Shown here: in pieces, positions 24,523 to 36,009 of the stretch
How positions within the stretch are numbered: the stretch's first letter is position 1
Layout: every line of letters begins with the position of its first letter
Assembly: GCA_947683625.1 (NCBI GenBank)
Contig: CANTUR010000009.1
Location: forward strand, 8,693,501 to 8,757,500
Source of the DNA: Mallotus nudiflorus
Lineage: Eukaryota; Streptophyta; Magnoliopsida; Malpighiales; Euphorbiaceae
Direction of reading: 5' to 3'
DNA length: 64,000 nucleotides
The notes under the pieces: model-generated
Told to the model about the DNA's origin: nothing
The model's input: only the letters and a program-made list of their open reading frames with translations
Database searches by the model: none
Program-made: the position numbers and the translations under genes

Positions 24523-24536
24523 GGCTCTTGATAGCA
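24523..24536 (-). promoter_or_regulatory. Decayed primer-binding site of element C
   Basis: Minus strand reads TGCTATCAAGAGCC, a decayed form of the tRNA-Met type site seen at 53704-53717 (TGGTATCAAAGCTC). One spacer base separates it from the LTR. Confidence 0.7.
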
Positions 24537-25210
24537 CTTGAAGGAATCGATTAAATACACCGAAATATGAGCAGAAGCGTGGTGTGAGCACAAAACTGGT
24601 TAGGATAAATTTTAAAATTTTGTCTTAGTGTGTAATCCTTGCATGAAGGTAATTATTCCAAAACCACCAAGATCACAACATATTGAATTTACATAACTAA
24701 TTACATGAATACTTAATAGACAACATAATTCAAAGAATCACAAAACAACCAAAACACAAAGCATGGCAAGAGAAATATATCTAGAATTTAGTAATACTTA
24801 TAAACTCCAAATATTCATAGAATACTCGATAGGCTTTAGGAAACAGTTCATGCAAATCTACAAGCTCTTAGCTCCTAAAGTCTGAAATCTTTACCTTGAA
24901 ACACGTAAGTAGCATTGAAATGACTCCAAGCTTTGATGGACCTCTACCTATAAGCTCCTCCTTAATAATGACCCAAAAGCTTGCTAGAGTTCCTTTCCTT
25001 GCTTGGATGATGTAGGACTTCTATTGCACAACTCTTGTACAAAGGATGATGATAATGGACTTATGAAGAAACATAACTCTTGTATCTCTTACTTACACAC
25101 TCACAATAATTAGAAGAAAGATGAAGAAAAAGATTCAACTCTTATTTTTTCTCTCCGATGTAAGTGCTAAGTCAAGTGTTAAGTGTAGAGAATATCCACT
25201 AACAAGGTCT

Positions 25211-25512
25211 GTGTATATAAAAGACTAATTAGCATGTGTGGAGATTCTCCACAAACTCAAAATTGAGTGTAGGATAAGTAATCTCATACATGTGCTTACT
25301 TTTTCACTTTGAGTGTAACATAAGCTAACTTATGCATGTAGAGATTGACCACTAACTTGATGTATATATATGAGCGACTAATTTGCATGTGTAGAGATTC
25401 TACACTAACTTAATCTTGAGTGTAGGATAAGTAATCACATGCATGGGCTTACTTTTTCACCTTAAGTGTAAAATAAGCTAACTGATATATGTAGAGATTG
25501 ACCACTAACTTA
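25211..25512. repeat. Direct duplication of about 150 bp in LTR C
   Basis: Two successive copies (about 25211-25361 and 25362-25512). Each holds GACTAATTxGCATGTGT, GTGTAGGATAAGTAATC, GCTTACTTTTTCAC and AGAGATTGACCACTAACTT in the same order. The other LTRs of this family do not show it. Confidence 0.75.
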
Positions 25513-26264
25513 AGGTGCATGATTATAACACATCTCCATATTGTCAACCATGCAATCACATTGCATGTAAAGCTATGCTTAGGTGGCCACCATGCAATCA
25601 TGATCAACATATGGTCCTGCTTATGTGACACCTCCTTTAGTAAGTAGGCTTTAGGCTTATTTAACTCTTAAAAGAGCCTATCTCTATAACATCCACTAAT
25701 TAGTCTTATGGGATTTATTTAACACTTAAAGAAGGCCTATATTAATAATACACCTAACTGTCCAAGCCCATGCATCATCCATTAAACCACATATACATGG
25801 CCCATCTCATGGTCCATATCCAAACTAATATTGGTGGCATATATCAATTTGGTCCATAAACTTAATATCACATATTAAATTAATTCAAAGTTAATATTTA
25901 ATAGTTCTAACCTTTGAATTTGATTTCAAGATATGTCAGATCCCCGCACAAGCAAAAATCTAATTCAATTAATTTAATAATCAAATTAATAAATATTATT
26001 ATCAGTGCTACTCTTATATATGTGACTTACTAGGTTCAAGTCCAAATGGCAATGGAACAAAATAATATTAACTCTTAATATTATTAGCAATGAAAATCCT
26101 AATTAATAATATTTAGTTTCTATAAGTCATGAATGACCCCCATCATAGATGTCACGACTACCCAATTGGAAATGAATGTTATCCATAGGTTCACAAGAAC
26201 CATAGAACATAATTATCATACACTTAATGTCCCTTCATTTCAAGATTCTAACATTAGTTAGAGT

Positions 26265-26269
26265 CATGG
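26265..26269. repeat. Target-site duplication CATGG (left, element B)
   Basis: CATGG here and at 44089-44093 flank element B. Joining the outer flanks restores an LTR sequence alignable with 55021-55090. Confidence 0.88.
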
Positions 26270-28389
26270 TGTAAATAGTGTGGTTTAGCACGCATCCAAG
26301 ATTTTAGCAACATGACACTATTTAAGCTTAGGGGTTTAGGGAACACACTACTATGTCAAAGCGTGGAGAAGAGGAGTCACCACCCAGGGTTATAACTAGG
26401 ACAATTCGATTAGTGGTACTCAATTCTCTAAAAGAAAGTTAGTACCACAACTAAGAGATTATGGGAATGGAATATTAACTTCTCTTAGTCTCGTGTTCAT
26501 TTAGAATTACTTAATGAATTATTAATTCATTCTCTAATTACATGCAATTTTGTTAAACCCTATTTTGAACATCCATCTAACCATAAGGCATCTAGTCAAT
26601 AAAATCATACATAAAAATGCATTCAGGATTGCGTTGTCCCTAAGTCTAAACTATGCTAATTTTAATTAAAGTTATCTAGATTTACATATTTATTTACAAA
26701 TGAGAAATGAACTAAATGTGAGCTTACATTTTTATTAATTAGTGAGCCTAGGTCTATTTGTTTTAATTTATCTAAGAAAATGGGCTTAGGTCTATTTAAT
26801 TTTAAAAGAAAGTTAAATTAGTGGGCCTAAGTCTAACTTGATTTTATTTAAAATGAGAAGTGGGCCTAGGTCTATTTATTGTAAGAGAAATGAAATTAAG
26901 TGGGTTAAGTTAAATCTAATTTTTAGTTAACCTAAAAATGGGCTTAGATCTAAATTAACCTAAATTGGGCCTACATTGATGGTAATTATTTAACTGAAGC
27001 CAATTTTTAGTGAGTTGGACATAAGTGTGGGCTTAAGGCCTAAAAAGATAAAAAAACAAATTCCAAATAAAAATCATATATAAAATCATATTAAGCACAA
27101 AATTTATGTGATTTTCTAAAAAACCCTAAATCAATTACATGTAAACCCTAATTTTCTACTGCCTCCATTGATTTTAATTGATTTTTGCCCAATCAAACCT
27201 AAATTACTAATTCATTTTAAATGTAGAAAAGTAAAATTATTACTATTCCCACTATTGGGGGTATTACAGGATTCTACATATTGGAAACTAAATTAATTAC
27301 AAACCAAAATAAATTATGCACAAAATATAAAAATAATATTTACAAAAACATTAAAACTTAAAATCTAAGCATAGTTAATAATCCATGGCATTCCATGAAT
27401 CTTTTGTTCAATTTTTTGAGCATCAGGCGATATCCTCCTCAATCCCCGTTCGGATATCAAAATAAGAAAAACACAAAAACAAATAGATTAGTGAAATTGA
27501 ATAATCAATACAATAACAAAAGCAAAAAAAAACATAAAAGAAAGAGAAGAATAGAAAATAATGCTATGTAAGTGATATTAGGTGGCCCTTTAGAATGGAT
27601 TTTCACAGTATATGGAATTAACCTAGTGTGCATTTTGGATTTTGGGACTAAACCATGTCAAAACATCATACAGTCTCTTCGTTCTTTTTAAAAATGCTAA
27701 GAAAAAGAAACATGTTTCTTTTTTGTGTTTTATGTTTTTTACAAAGTCTCAAAATCTTCCTCAACATTTCAAAACTTTCTTGACTCAGCTTTTAATGCTA
27801 GAAACCATTTCTCATGTGATCACACATAGAGGTTGTGCGATCTTGGGAGGTAGAATGCAGCTACTCTTTATTTTTAAAAATAAAAAAGGAGATAAAAAAA
27901 GTGATAAGGGTTAAAACAAAATCATATAGTCATTCACGTGTCTGTGCATAATTGATAAAAATTTGACAACACAGATTTTTCCGAATATGGGAAGAAAAAT
28001 ATGAGTCGACATTGAGTAATGCCAACTGGCAATGCATAATGTCAATCGGCATTATGTAATGCTGACTGGCATTACATAATGCTTACATAATGCCGATCGA
28101 CATTACATAATGCTGATCGACATTATGTAATACCATTTGGCATTACATAATGCTGATTGGCATTAGGCTCCATATTTATTAAAATTTCAACAAAATCCAC
28201 TAAAATTTCACTTTTCTAAAATTTTAGACCTTAAAACATCTTACCTCTTGCAATTAAATCCTAAATAGGTTGTAATTTAGTCCTTTAAATTGCGAAACTC
28301 AACACTAGAGATCAATTCTCGATTAATTTTCATTATAAGGGCTTTCGTCTCATGTGTGCACAATTGCATCCTGAAATTGGCTACTTACA
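26270..28389 (-). mobile_element. Element B: 3' LTR
   Basis: TGTAAATAGTGTGG on the left to GGCTACTTACA on the right, 2,120 bases. No PBS lies on its left; the target duplication is there instead, and the polypurine tract lies to its right, which makes it the 3' LTR of a minus-strand element. It is visibly diverged from the 5' LTR by substitutions and small indels, so the insertion is old. Confidence 0.92.
28010..28165. repeat. Palindromic box array in B 3' LTR
   Basis: Seven or eight boxes on the pattern AATGCCGATCGGCATTA, with TGCCAACTGGCA, TGTCAATCGGCATT, TGCTGATCGACATT and similar variants, repeat about every 22-23 bases, separated by TACATAATG. They lie 225-380 bases inside the LTR, in U3. 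Confidence 0.85.
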
Positions 28390-28402
28390 ATTGCCCCCTT
28401 TT
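28390..28402 (-). promoter_or_regulatory. Polypurine tract of element B
   Basis: Minus strand reads AAAAGGGGGCAAT directly before the LTR start TGTAAG. It primes plus-strand DNA synthesis in LTR elements. Confidence 0.8.
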
Positions 28403-28554
28403 GTTGCTATTTTCTCAAAAAATTTCGACAAAGCAATAGAAGCACACAATTTCGATTCAAAGATATTAGGTTACTTGATTATGGCCTAAATGACAGGTCG
28501 ATGCTGAAATTGCTATGCAATTTTAAGTAAGATGTAATATTTAAGAAGTCTCAC

Positions 28555-29290
28555 TATATTTCCTGTGGAACATCTAATGAGCTTATGCAAATAAGTTTCG
28601 CTATATTCCCTGTGGGACATTTAGTAATGTTGAATTAAAAATTTATTATAGTTCCTATGGAACATCTAGCACTAATGAATTTCATTATATTCCTTATGGG
28701 ATGTCTAATGATGCAAATAAGTTTCACTATATTCCATATAGGGCATTTAGCAATGTTGAATTGAAAATCTACTGTAGTTCCTATGGAATGTCTAGTACTG
28801 ATGAATTTCATTATATTCCTTATGGGATATCTAATAATGCAAATAAGTTTCATTATATTCTCTGTGCAACGTTTAGTGATGTTGAATTGAAAATTTATTG
28901 TAGTTCTTATGGAACGTCTAACACTGATGAATGTCATTATATTCCCTATGGGACATTGAATTATGCACATTATATTCCCTGTGGCATGTTTATTGATATT
29001 GAATTGAAAATTTACTATAGTTCTTGCGGAATATCTAGCACTAATGAATTTTGTTATATTGTTTGTGGGATGTCTAATGATGCACACTATATTCCCTGTG
29101 GGATGTCTATTGATATTGAATTGAAAATCTGCTATAGTTCTTGCGGAACGTCTAGCACTTATGAATTTTGTTATTTTCCATATGGGACATCTAACGATGC
29201 AGACTATATTCCTTTTGGAATGTCTAGTGCTATTGAATTGAAAATTTGTTATAGTTCTTATAGACCATCTAGCAACAGTAGGTTTGAAGG
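28555..29290. repeat. Element B: minisatellite before the 3' LTR
   Basis: About five to six tandem units, 126 bases in the left part and 117 in the right. Each is made of three sub-repeats of about 40 bases around ATTCCxTATGGGATGTCTA. Because unit lengths are multiples of three, long open frames exist on both strands (28701-29360 plus; 28635-29087 minus), but they are repeat by-products. Units share GTTGAATTGAAAATTTATTG. Confidence 0.9.
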
Positions 29291-29620
29291 CTTATGTCAT
29301 AACTGTTATGCAGTACATAACATAATGAAGGTTATGACTACTATGCAGTATATAACATAATCATTTAAAATTCTTATCATAGCTACTCTGTAGCATATGA
29401 ATCCTTTCATTGAAAAGATGCATGTAAATTGAAAAAAAAATTGAATTCTATAATTTTGTTTTGTGTTATGTACTTGATAAAAATATAGATTGGTTATGGA
29501 TTAATAATTTAGTGAATTATTAATTTAATGAAATGAATGTCATTATTTAATTCGGAATGAACTTCGAATCAGAATGTAAATATGGGTCAAATTGCAACAA
29601 GAGAACTTGGACTCGTATGC

Positions 29621-29629
29621 ACATAAAAG
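29621..29629 (+). promoter_or_regulatory. TATA-like box of antisense gene 1 in B
   Basis: ACATAAAAG about 175 bases upstream of the ATG at 29802, in a block shared with A (where it is ATATAAAAG), followed by a CT-rich leader. Confidence 0.55.
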
Positions 29630-29801
29630 TAGTGGACCAAAGTGGATATTTTCCACTTTATGTATTCCTTCATTTTAGCATGTCTCATTCCATTCTTTCG
29701 TCTTCATCATCTTGTTTTCCCTTCATTTTCTCTCTTTGCATGGATTTTCTTTTCTTGATTTATTGATCATTTGATGTCTAATTTGTAATCCGTCAAATGC
29801 T

Positions 29802-32412
29802 ATGGCCTCCTCATAATATGAACCATATGGGAGAGCAGAGACTTCAGAAAGTTAGAGGATTCTGCATCCTCATTTTCCTTAGAATGATCTCTGACTTTGA
29901 TAAGGCTCAACTATCTTTCCTTTGACTCATTTACAAACCCACAAGTGCAGAGATGTGGGTAATGAGGTAACTTTCCTTGCTTTTGTATATTTCTGTAAAA
30001 ATATCACTTGTACAATTTGTAATCAGAGTCAATTTTAGAGTATAAATTAACATATATATTAGTTAGAAATTAACGTGAAAATGCATGATAAAATTAAAAT
30101 TAAATTTTGAACATGTGAAATTCAACCTTTGGGTTGTCTATTTAACTAATCAGATGTTTGGAATTTGAGTTAGAATTCTAGATTTCTGATAGACTCTTAG
30201 AGTGCCGATCAGCATATTAGAATGCCTATCGGTATTCTAGATTGCTGATTGGCAATCTGCATTGCAAATCAATTGTTTCGATTTTTGAGATTTTATTTTA
30301 AAAAATTAGTTAATTAATTAATCAACTAATCTTCAAATCGAATGTTCGATTAATTAATTGTTTTGTGAAATTTAACTAGCGTTCAATGAAATTCATGCGT
30401 TATTTCAATCTAGCTCGAGAATTATTTCATGGACTGTAGGAGTAGCTGACACGTTTGATTTGCGCCTGCAAGTTCAGGCATTTCATTACTGCTCTTCTGA
30501 CTACTTGAGGCCAATTTGATCGTTATACTCTGTCGGCTCTGATCGAGCAACTGATGGATACTACCCACACTTTTCATACTCGTGTGGGTGAGTTTACTAT
30601 TTCACCTATGAACTTCTATGCTATCATTGAAATTGCTTTTGGGGAATCCCAAGTTCCATTTAACATTAACTATAGTAGTCTTCCTAAGCTTGCATATAGT
30701 GAGCATGTGCGAGATTTAATTAGGTTCACTTTGGCATGGAAGAATTAGAAGAATGTTCTTATTTCATTCTTAGTTTAGGGATTCAGATGCCTTCCTACTT
30801 CTACTCCTCATCAGATTGTCTATAAGGTGAGGTGTTTCCTTTTGATACTATCAAGTATGACCCTCTTTTGTAAGACCGATCATGAGGTCAGTATTGATCT
30901 ACTTGGTCCTCTTCACGACTGGGATCGAGTTACCGCACTAGATTGGGGATTTATTGCACTTGGTTATCTTTATTATAGACTGGACACTAGTTATAAAGGT
31001 GCTATCATGATGTGTGGCTTTTGGCACGTCTTGCATATATGTTCTCCTTCCTTTAATCTTTATTATCTTGCTTTCTTTTGCCTTTTATTGATATGCTCTA
31101 TTCTTTTCAGATCTAGAGCATAAAGATCAATTTGATTTGAGGTTTTGATGCTATATGTTCTTATAGAGTCTTCCTCTAATGATGAGATGCGGTTCTTCCT
31201 GTCTTTTTAGTAATACGAACACTTTGCAGACATATTGTGATTAGCCAAACACTGTCACGTGGCACCTAGTAAGAAAGATAAATCATTAGTATCGTGTAAT
31301 TTAATATGAGTTAAACTTAATTAACTTAAATTGCAAATAAACTCTAATTGGATAAAGGGTGCTGATGACATATAGTGATATGATTTTATGGCTGCTGTTA
31401 TATGCCTTGAGTCTATGAGGGTTTTGCTCTTTGGTTATGGCTGTTTGATGTGGTATTTAGGGGAGCTAGTGCATTGTTGGTCTTCTGGGCCTTCCTTTAT
31501 CCTCCACAGCTCGCATCTAACAAGTTTAGAGATGAGGGATGCACTATAGGGATATATTGCCTCAGATTTTCTCGAGCGTTCTCGACATTATCAGCAGTTT
31601 ATTAATGAAAGCCTTTTAGATCATATTCCCATTGACAATGTTGAGGTAATTTTCTTATTATTTTAGTTTTTTTTAAACATGTGAATCACTTATTCTTTTT
31701 ATAGTTTGAGGAGATTCGCTCTCCTGTTGATGTGAAAGAAGAGACTAATGTTGCATTGGAGACTGAGGTTGTTCTTGATATTGAGAGGCCTAAGCCCAAA
31801 CCTAGTCCTACTCCTTACACTCAACATGTTGTGACTAGTCGTGATGGTGCTTTTGCAAATGTTACCCTTGGTGATATCTCTCTTCTGGATAGGTCCATGT
31901 TTTATTGGGCTCTTACTGTTTAGACACTAGTCAAGCAGCATATGCATTTTAGTGACGCTCAACTTTTTATCTTTTCTCCCATAGATGCTTCTCATGTGAG
32001 TCTTTCTGGCTTATTCCCTGTATGATCTATATGATTGACACTAATGTTAGTAAATTTATAAAATAGGTTCCTCGAACACAGGTAGAGTACTTACATGGAC
32101 TCGCCTCATCTTAGAGGTTATTCCTTATATAGGTCACAGATAATTGGAGGGTAAGTATATATACAATGAAGATGAAAATGTATGCATGCTATGTATGCAC
32201 ATGATGTGTTTTCTATATGTATAGAGCTACTCGAGCGGTTTGGAAAGCAAGATCGAGATGCTTTGCTGACAACTTATGGGTTCAAGCATTGATCTTTACA
32301 ATCCTGGGACTCCCACCATTAGACCTTTGGAAGCCTTTCATCATGATAGTTGTGCTAAAGGATAGAGCCCATTGCCATATTATAAAGCTCAGGATGATTG
32401 ATCTAAGCTATT
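29802..32412 (+). pseudogene. Element B: antisense gene 1, PMD-like, seven exons
   Basis: On plus, opposite to gag-pol of B. Proposed exons: 29802-29966 (165 bases), 30380-31034, 31111-31268, 31337-31645, 31705-31995, 32067-32150 and 32227 to a TAG at about 32412. Exon 2 has the PMD start (T-H-T-F-H, V-G-E-F-T-I) and later L-D-W-G-F-I-A-L-G-Y-L-Y, the W-G-A-A-x-L-A-x-L-Y-type block of plant mobile domains. Exon 4 has W-Y-L-G-E. Exons 1, 2 and 6 match those of A in length (165/165, 655/654, 84/84). The donor at 31035 (AT) and acceptor at 31336 (AA) are decayed, and several stops occur, so it is a pseudogene. The conserved splicing pattern argues that an ancestor encoded a spliced protein. Confidence 0.72.
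30199..30262. repeat. LTR-type palindromic boxes in antisense intron 1 of B
   Basis: GTGCCGATCAGCATATTAG, ATGCCTATCGGTATTCTAG and TGCTGATTGGCAATCTG lie inside intron 1 of the PMD-like gene. They are LTR-array boxes with a CTAGA-type spacer, at the same place as in A. Confidence 0.7.
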
Positions 32413-32702
32413 AGACTTTCTTGACATATTGTTGTGTTCTAAACTATTTTATTATGTGTACTATGTTGAACTATTTTATTCTTCCCTAAATCATACTTAG
32501 ATAAATGAATGGAAGGGATTTTTTTTTGCTTGCCTATTTTTTTCCTAAGCTACCCTTTTTTGTGTTCAACTTAATAGGCTTGCCCTAACTTTTGTCTAAA
32601 CCACCCTTTTGAGTTTTTAACTTAGTAGGCTTGCCCTAACTTTTTAACTTAGCATGCTTTTATTTTATTTATTTATTTATTTTCATTTTTTCCAAATATG
32701 GT

Positions 32703-33240
32703 TACAATAGAAGTTGAGCTTGTTTAATGTTCCTGCTAATCCCTTATCTTATCAACCTCACCAAATACAATCTCATCCATTGAAGGTGAAGGACATGCAC
32801 ACTATAGAACAATGGATGAACTGGTTATAGGGTATTATAGATGTTGAGATTACATGGATTTGCCCTTGGTGGAAGCTAAAGTTTGTGACCCTCAACTTAT
32901 ATGATCATTATGTGCCTATCCCAGGACTGCATCTTTTAACTTTCTTTTCTCCTTCCCATCTTTGTTGTCAATATAGTCACCCATAATTCATAGTTACTAT
33001 TCTAACTAACTTTAAAGGCTTTCCCCTTAAACAAGATATCTTGGATAGGATCCAGAACTTATGGCCTCACAGGACTCTTCAATGGAATATACACTTGGAT
33101 GTTGATAGACCTACTAATGATAATTAAAAGACTTGGGTTATGGTATGAGCTATAGAACCACCAAGATTTTCTACATACAAAAGGACTCAAGCTTTGCATG
33201 AAGAGTCACAAAAGAAGAAACAAAGACAACACTAGGACAT
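32703..33240 (+). pseudogene. Element B: antisense gene 2, C-terminal part (DUF7745-like)
   Basis: Plus strand, downstream of the PMD-like gene. It follows an intron-like stretch (32540-32700) with three CCCTTTTxxGxGTTxAACTTA units. It reads Q-W-M-N-W-L, then W-I-C-P-W-W, P-I-P-G-L and Q-D-I-L-D-R-I-Q-N-L-W, ending in a K/Q-rich tail. This resembles the second half of plant DUF7745-type proteins. The first half, present in A at 11660-11064, is deleted in B between about 32510 and 32540. Stops are present. Confidence 0.5.
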
Positions 33241-33600
33241 GGTCTTATAGAGCTAATTTTGAGCATTAATGTTCTACTTTCCTTTTTTAGCACTTATGTA
33301 TTATAAATAAGATAGAACATGCAATGTTAAAACAAAAATTGAACTTCAATATAATTCATTAATTAAGGCCAAAATGAGTACATTTATTATATCACATGAC
33401 ATAACTCTTGTTATCATCTAGTCCTTTCAGATTTCCTAGTGGAATATTTTTTTCTCTAATTTCTTTGCCCTAATTTTTGCTTGACTAGCCCTTTACGAGT
33501 TTTCCAGCCAACAAAACCATTTCTTTTATTTTTATTCCCTAATTTTTTCTAGCCAACCATTTATGGGTTTTCTGAACAACCGGAATGTCTTAACAACAGG
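33241..33600. other. Element B: zone between convergent antisense gene and pol
   Basis: No coding region. Around 33470-33560 more AGCCCTTTACGAG-type units occur, related to those in the intron of antisense gene 2. The integrase core that should lie here is deleted. Confidence 0.6.
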
Positions 33601-34440
33601 AATCTCTTTCATAACCTCTTCAGCTTTATCTTTCTTAAGACATTTGAGATGCATTCCATTCAGTATTATCTTGTACAATGCTCCATCATGACTTCCATAG
33701 TTATGTGCAAGAACACGAAGAGCATATCTCTCTTTTGAAGTTTCTTAATCAGGACACTTCCTTTCTTTGATAAACCTTTGAATATTATAAAACCATAGTT
33801 TCCCTTCAGGGCCCATTCGACCACTGATAATCTGCTCTCCCCCACAGTATGGAGCTCTTGATTTCATGATTACTAAATGCTTCATAGTTGACCTAGTGAC
33901 ACTATTTTGCATTGAAGAGAGTGTTGCTAATGCATCTACCATCTGATTCTCGTCTATTGAAAAATGGATAAAGAGATATTTATTGAAGTTTTTTAGTAAA
34001 GCTTTCAAATAGCATATGTAGTGTCTGAACTTTTCTTCTTTTACTTCCCATTATTCATTAGCCTGACAAATAACCAACATTGAATATGTATAAACTAGTA
34101 ATTCCTTTACCCCAATTGCTAGAGCTGCTTCAACCTCGTAGATACATGCTTCATACACAGCCAAATTACTTGTCACTTAAAATCTAATTTCTTGGCCATT
34201 GGTATGGTTTATGTTTCTAGTGTAACAAAGATTGATCCTAATCTAGCTCCTTTGTTGTTTATAACCTCATCAAAGTAGATCTTCCACTCTCGATGCTATA
34301 TGACTATTAGGTTCTCATCTGAAAACTCCATGTTCCACTTCTCATCACCCTCGACTACATTCTAAGTTAGGAATTCTGCTACTACTCTTCCTTTGATGAC
34401 TTTCATGGTGATCTACTTTATATCAAAATTAGTTAGGAGT
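33601..34440 (-). pseudogene. Element B: RNase H and integrase N-terminal remnant
   Basis: Minus-strand Tat pol. The window 33745-34008 reads as the end of the second, plant-type RNase H (N-x-x-V-D-A-L-A-T-L). Left of it (33610-33740) the integrase start follows: L-Y-K-I then G-M-H-L-K-C-L, then K-A-E-E-V-M-K-E-I, where the zinc-binding region should begin. It then stops, so the integrase catalytic core is lost in this copy; the end of that domain survives only in A (10160-10700). Confidence 0.78.
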
Positions 34441-35660
34441 ACTAATCATCGAGACATCCTTCTGGTCAAAGCAGGAGCCTAAAATAAATACCTTAGAGGA
34501 TCGATCTTTGATTTTTCTTGGACCTTACAGGACTGAAAATAATGCCTTAATTTCCTTGTTGCCCAGATCATGATCAAACATGTCTTCTCTACCAAATCAT
34601 ACTTTTCCTCATATCGTAGGAACCTTTTACTGAGATAATACACTGCATGCTCTATCCCCTCTGGTCCTTCTTATACTAGTATTGCCCCTATTGCATTTTC
34701 TTCTATGGTGAAGTACAAGATCAATGGCTTACCTTACCTCGGTGGTTTTAGTATAGGTGGATTGTTGAGATATTCCTTAATAATTTCAAAGGCCTTATGA
34801 TAATCATCGTTGCACTTTACTGGCTGGTTTTTTCTCAATAGTTTAAAGATAGGGTCACAAATATTATTAAGCTTTGCAATAAACATACTAATATACTGTA
34901 ACCTACCAATAAACGCTCTCACTTCTTTTTTTGTCTTTGATGATGGCATTTCCTAAATAGCTTTCACTTTATCTGGGTCCACTTCAATTCCTCAACTGCT
35001 AACTATGTGCCCTAATAGCTTTCCTGAAGTTACCCTAAAAATGCACTTCTTCAAGTTAAGCCTGAGATTGTACCTCTTAATTCAAGCTAAGAACTTATCC
35101 AGAGCTTTAAAGTGTCCCTTTCTTGTTTTTGACTTAATCATTATATCATTTACATATGTCTCGACCTCCTTGTGCATCATGTCATGGAAAAGAGCAGTAG
35201 CTACCCTTTGATAGGTTGCACTAGCATTTTTCAATGTAGAAGGCATTACCTACGTCTCCTATTATGTGACAAAAGCCATTTTGATTTTATCCAAAACTGC
35301 CATCATTATCTGATTGTACCTAGAGAATCCATCCATAAAGGAGTACATCATACTTAATGTTGCACTATCCACTATTACATTGATGTGAGGTAAAGGGAAG
35401 TCATCCTTCAGACATGCTTTATTTAAATCCTTAAAATCTACACATAAATGCACTTTTCCATCTTTCTTGGGTACCGACACTATGTTTGCTAACCATTGAG
35501 AATAAGTAAGTACTTCTAGAAAATTAGCCTAAATCTATTTATCAATTTCCTCTCTTATCTTTTCAGTCCACTATGGTCTTATCCTGCATAGTTTCTGCTT
35601 GACAAGTTTAATTTCTAGATAAGTAGAATGTGATGCTTTCTAATTTCCCTGTCTAAACCT
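34441..35660 (-). pseudogene. Element B: Tat reverse transcriptase and first RNase H
   Basis: Minus strand. V-P-K-K-D-G-K then C-V-D-F-K-D-L-N-K-A-C and F-P-L-P-H-I-N (35262-35480) are the RT fingers. M-D-G-F-S-R-Y-N-Q-I follows. At 35156-35145 the catalytic box reads Y-V-N-D, an Asp-to-Asn change that would abolish polymerisation. Then V-R-A-F-I-G-R-L-Q-Y-I and the thumb (34734-34949), and A-V-Y-Y-L-S-K-R with Y-x-x-x-E-K of the attached RNase H at 34530-34640. Stops separate all pieces. Confidence 0.88.
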
Positions 35661-36009
35661 GGCATATCTTCATAAGTCCAAGCAAATACTACCTTTCTTT
35701 TTTTTAATATTCTCTCAAAATTTTCCCTCTCTTCAGGAGTTACATCTTGTGATATAGAAATGTTATTTGGATTATCATTTGTGCCCATGTTAATTGAATC
35801 AAATTAAATTGAATTAATGTCAAACATGCATGAATGATCAAAGTTATAATGCACAAAACTATCAAGATGCACATCACACAAGTAAGCAAAACTAGCAATC
35901 ATATCATTGACCATGGGAAAAATAGAGATTTCATCCTCAAACAGATTGGATGTTACTACATTTTTTTCATCATAAAAAACATTAATAAAGCTATCACTAA
36001 TGACAATAG
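35661..36009 (-). other. Element B: degenerate pol N-terminal linker
   Basis: Minus-strand spacer between the G-patch-like region and RT, acidic (D/E-rich in the sense frame) with stops; no domain recognised. Confidence 0.5.

Larger units (their letters stand above)
24538..26269 (-). mobile_element. Element C: 5' LTR, first part
   Basis: Starts next to the PBS (TTGAAGGAATC, matching TGTTAGGAATC in G) and runs to the insertion point of element B. The rest lies at 44094-44886. Total length without B is about 2.5 kb, longer than the solo LTR because of an internal duplication of about 150 bases. Confidence 0.85.

Noticed and set aside
28010..28165. Regularly spaced repeats resembling a CRISPR array
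   Set aside because: Repeats are degenerate, spacers are near-identical TACATAATG, the array sits in a eukaryotic LTR and no cas gene is present.
28701..29360. 219-codon open frame on plus (and a 150-codon one on minus)
   Set aside because: Both lie within the minisatellite, whose unit lengths are multiples of three, so open frames on either strand come for free; no start context, splice sites or domain.
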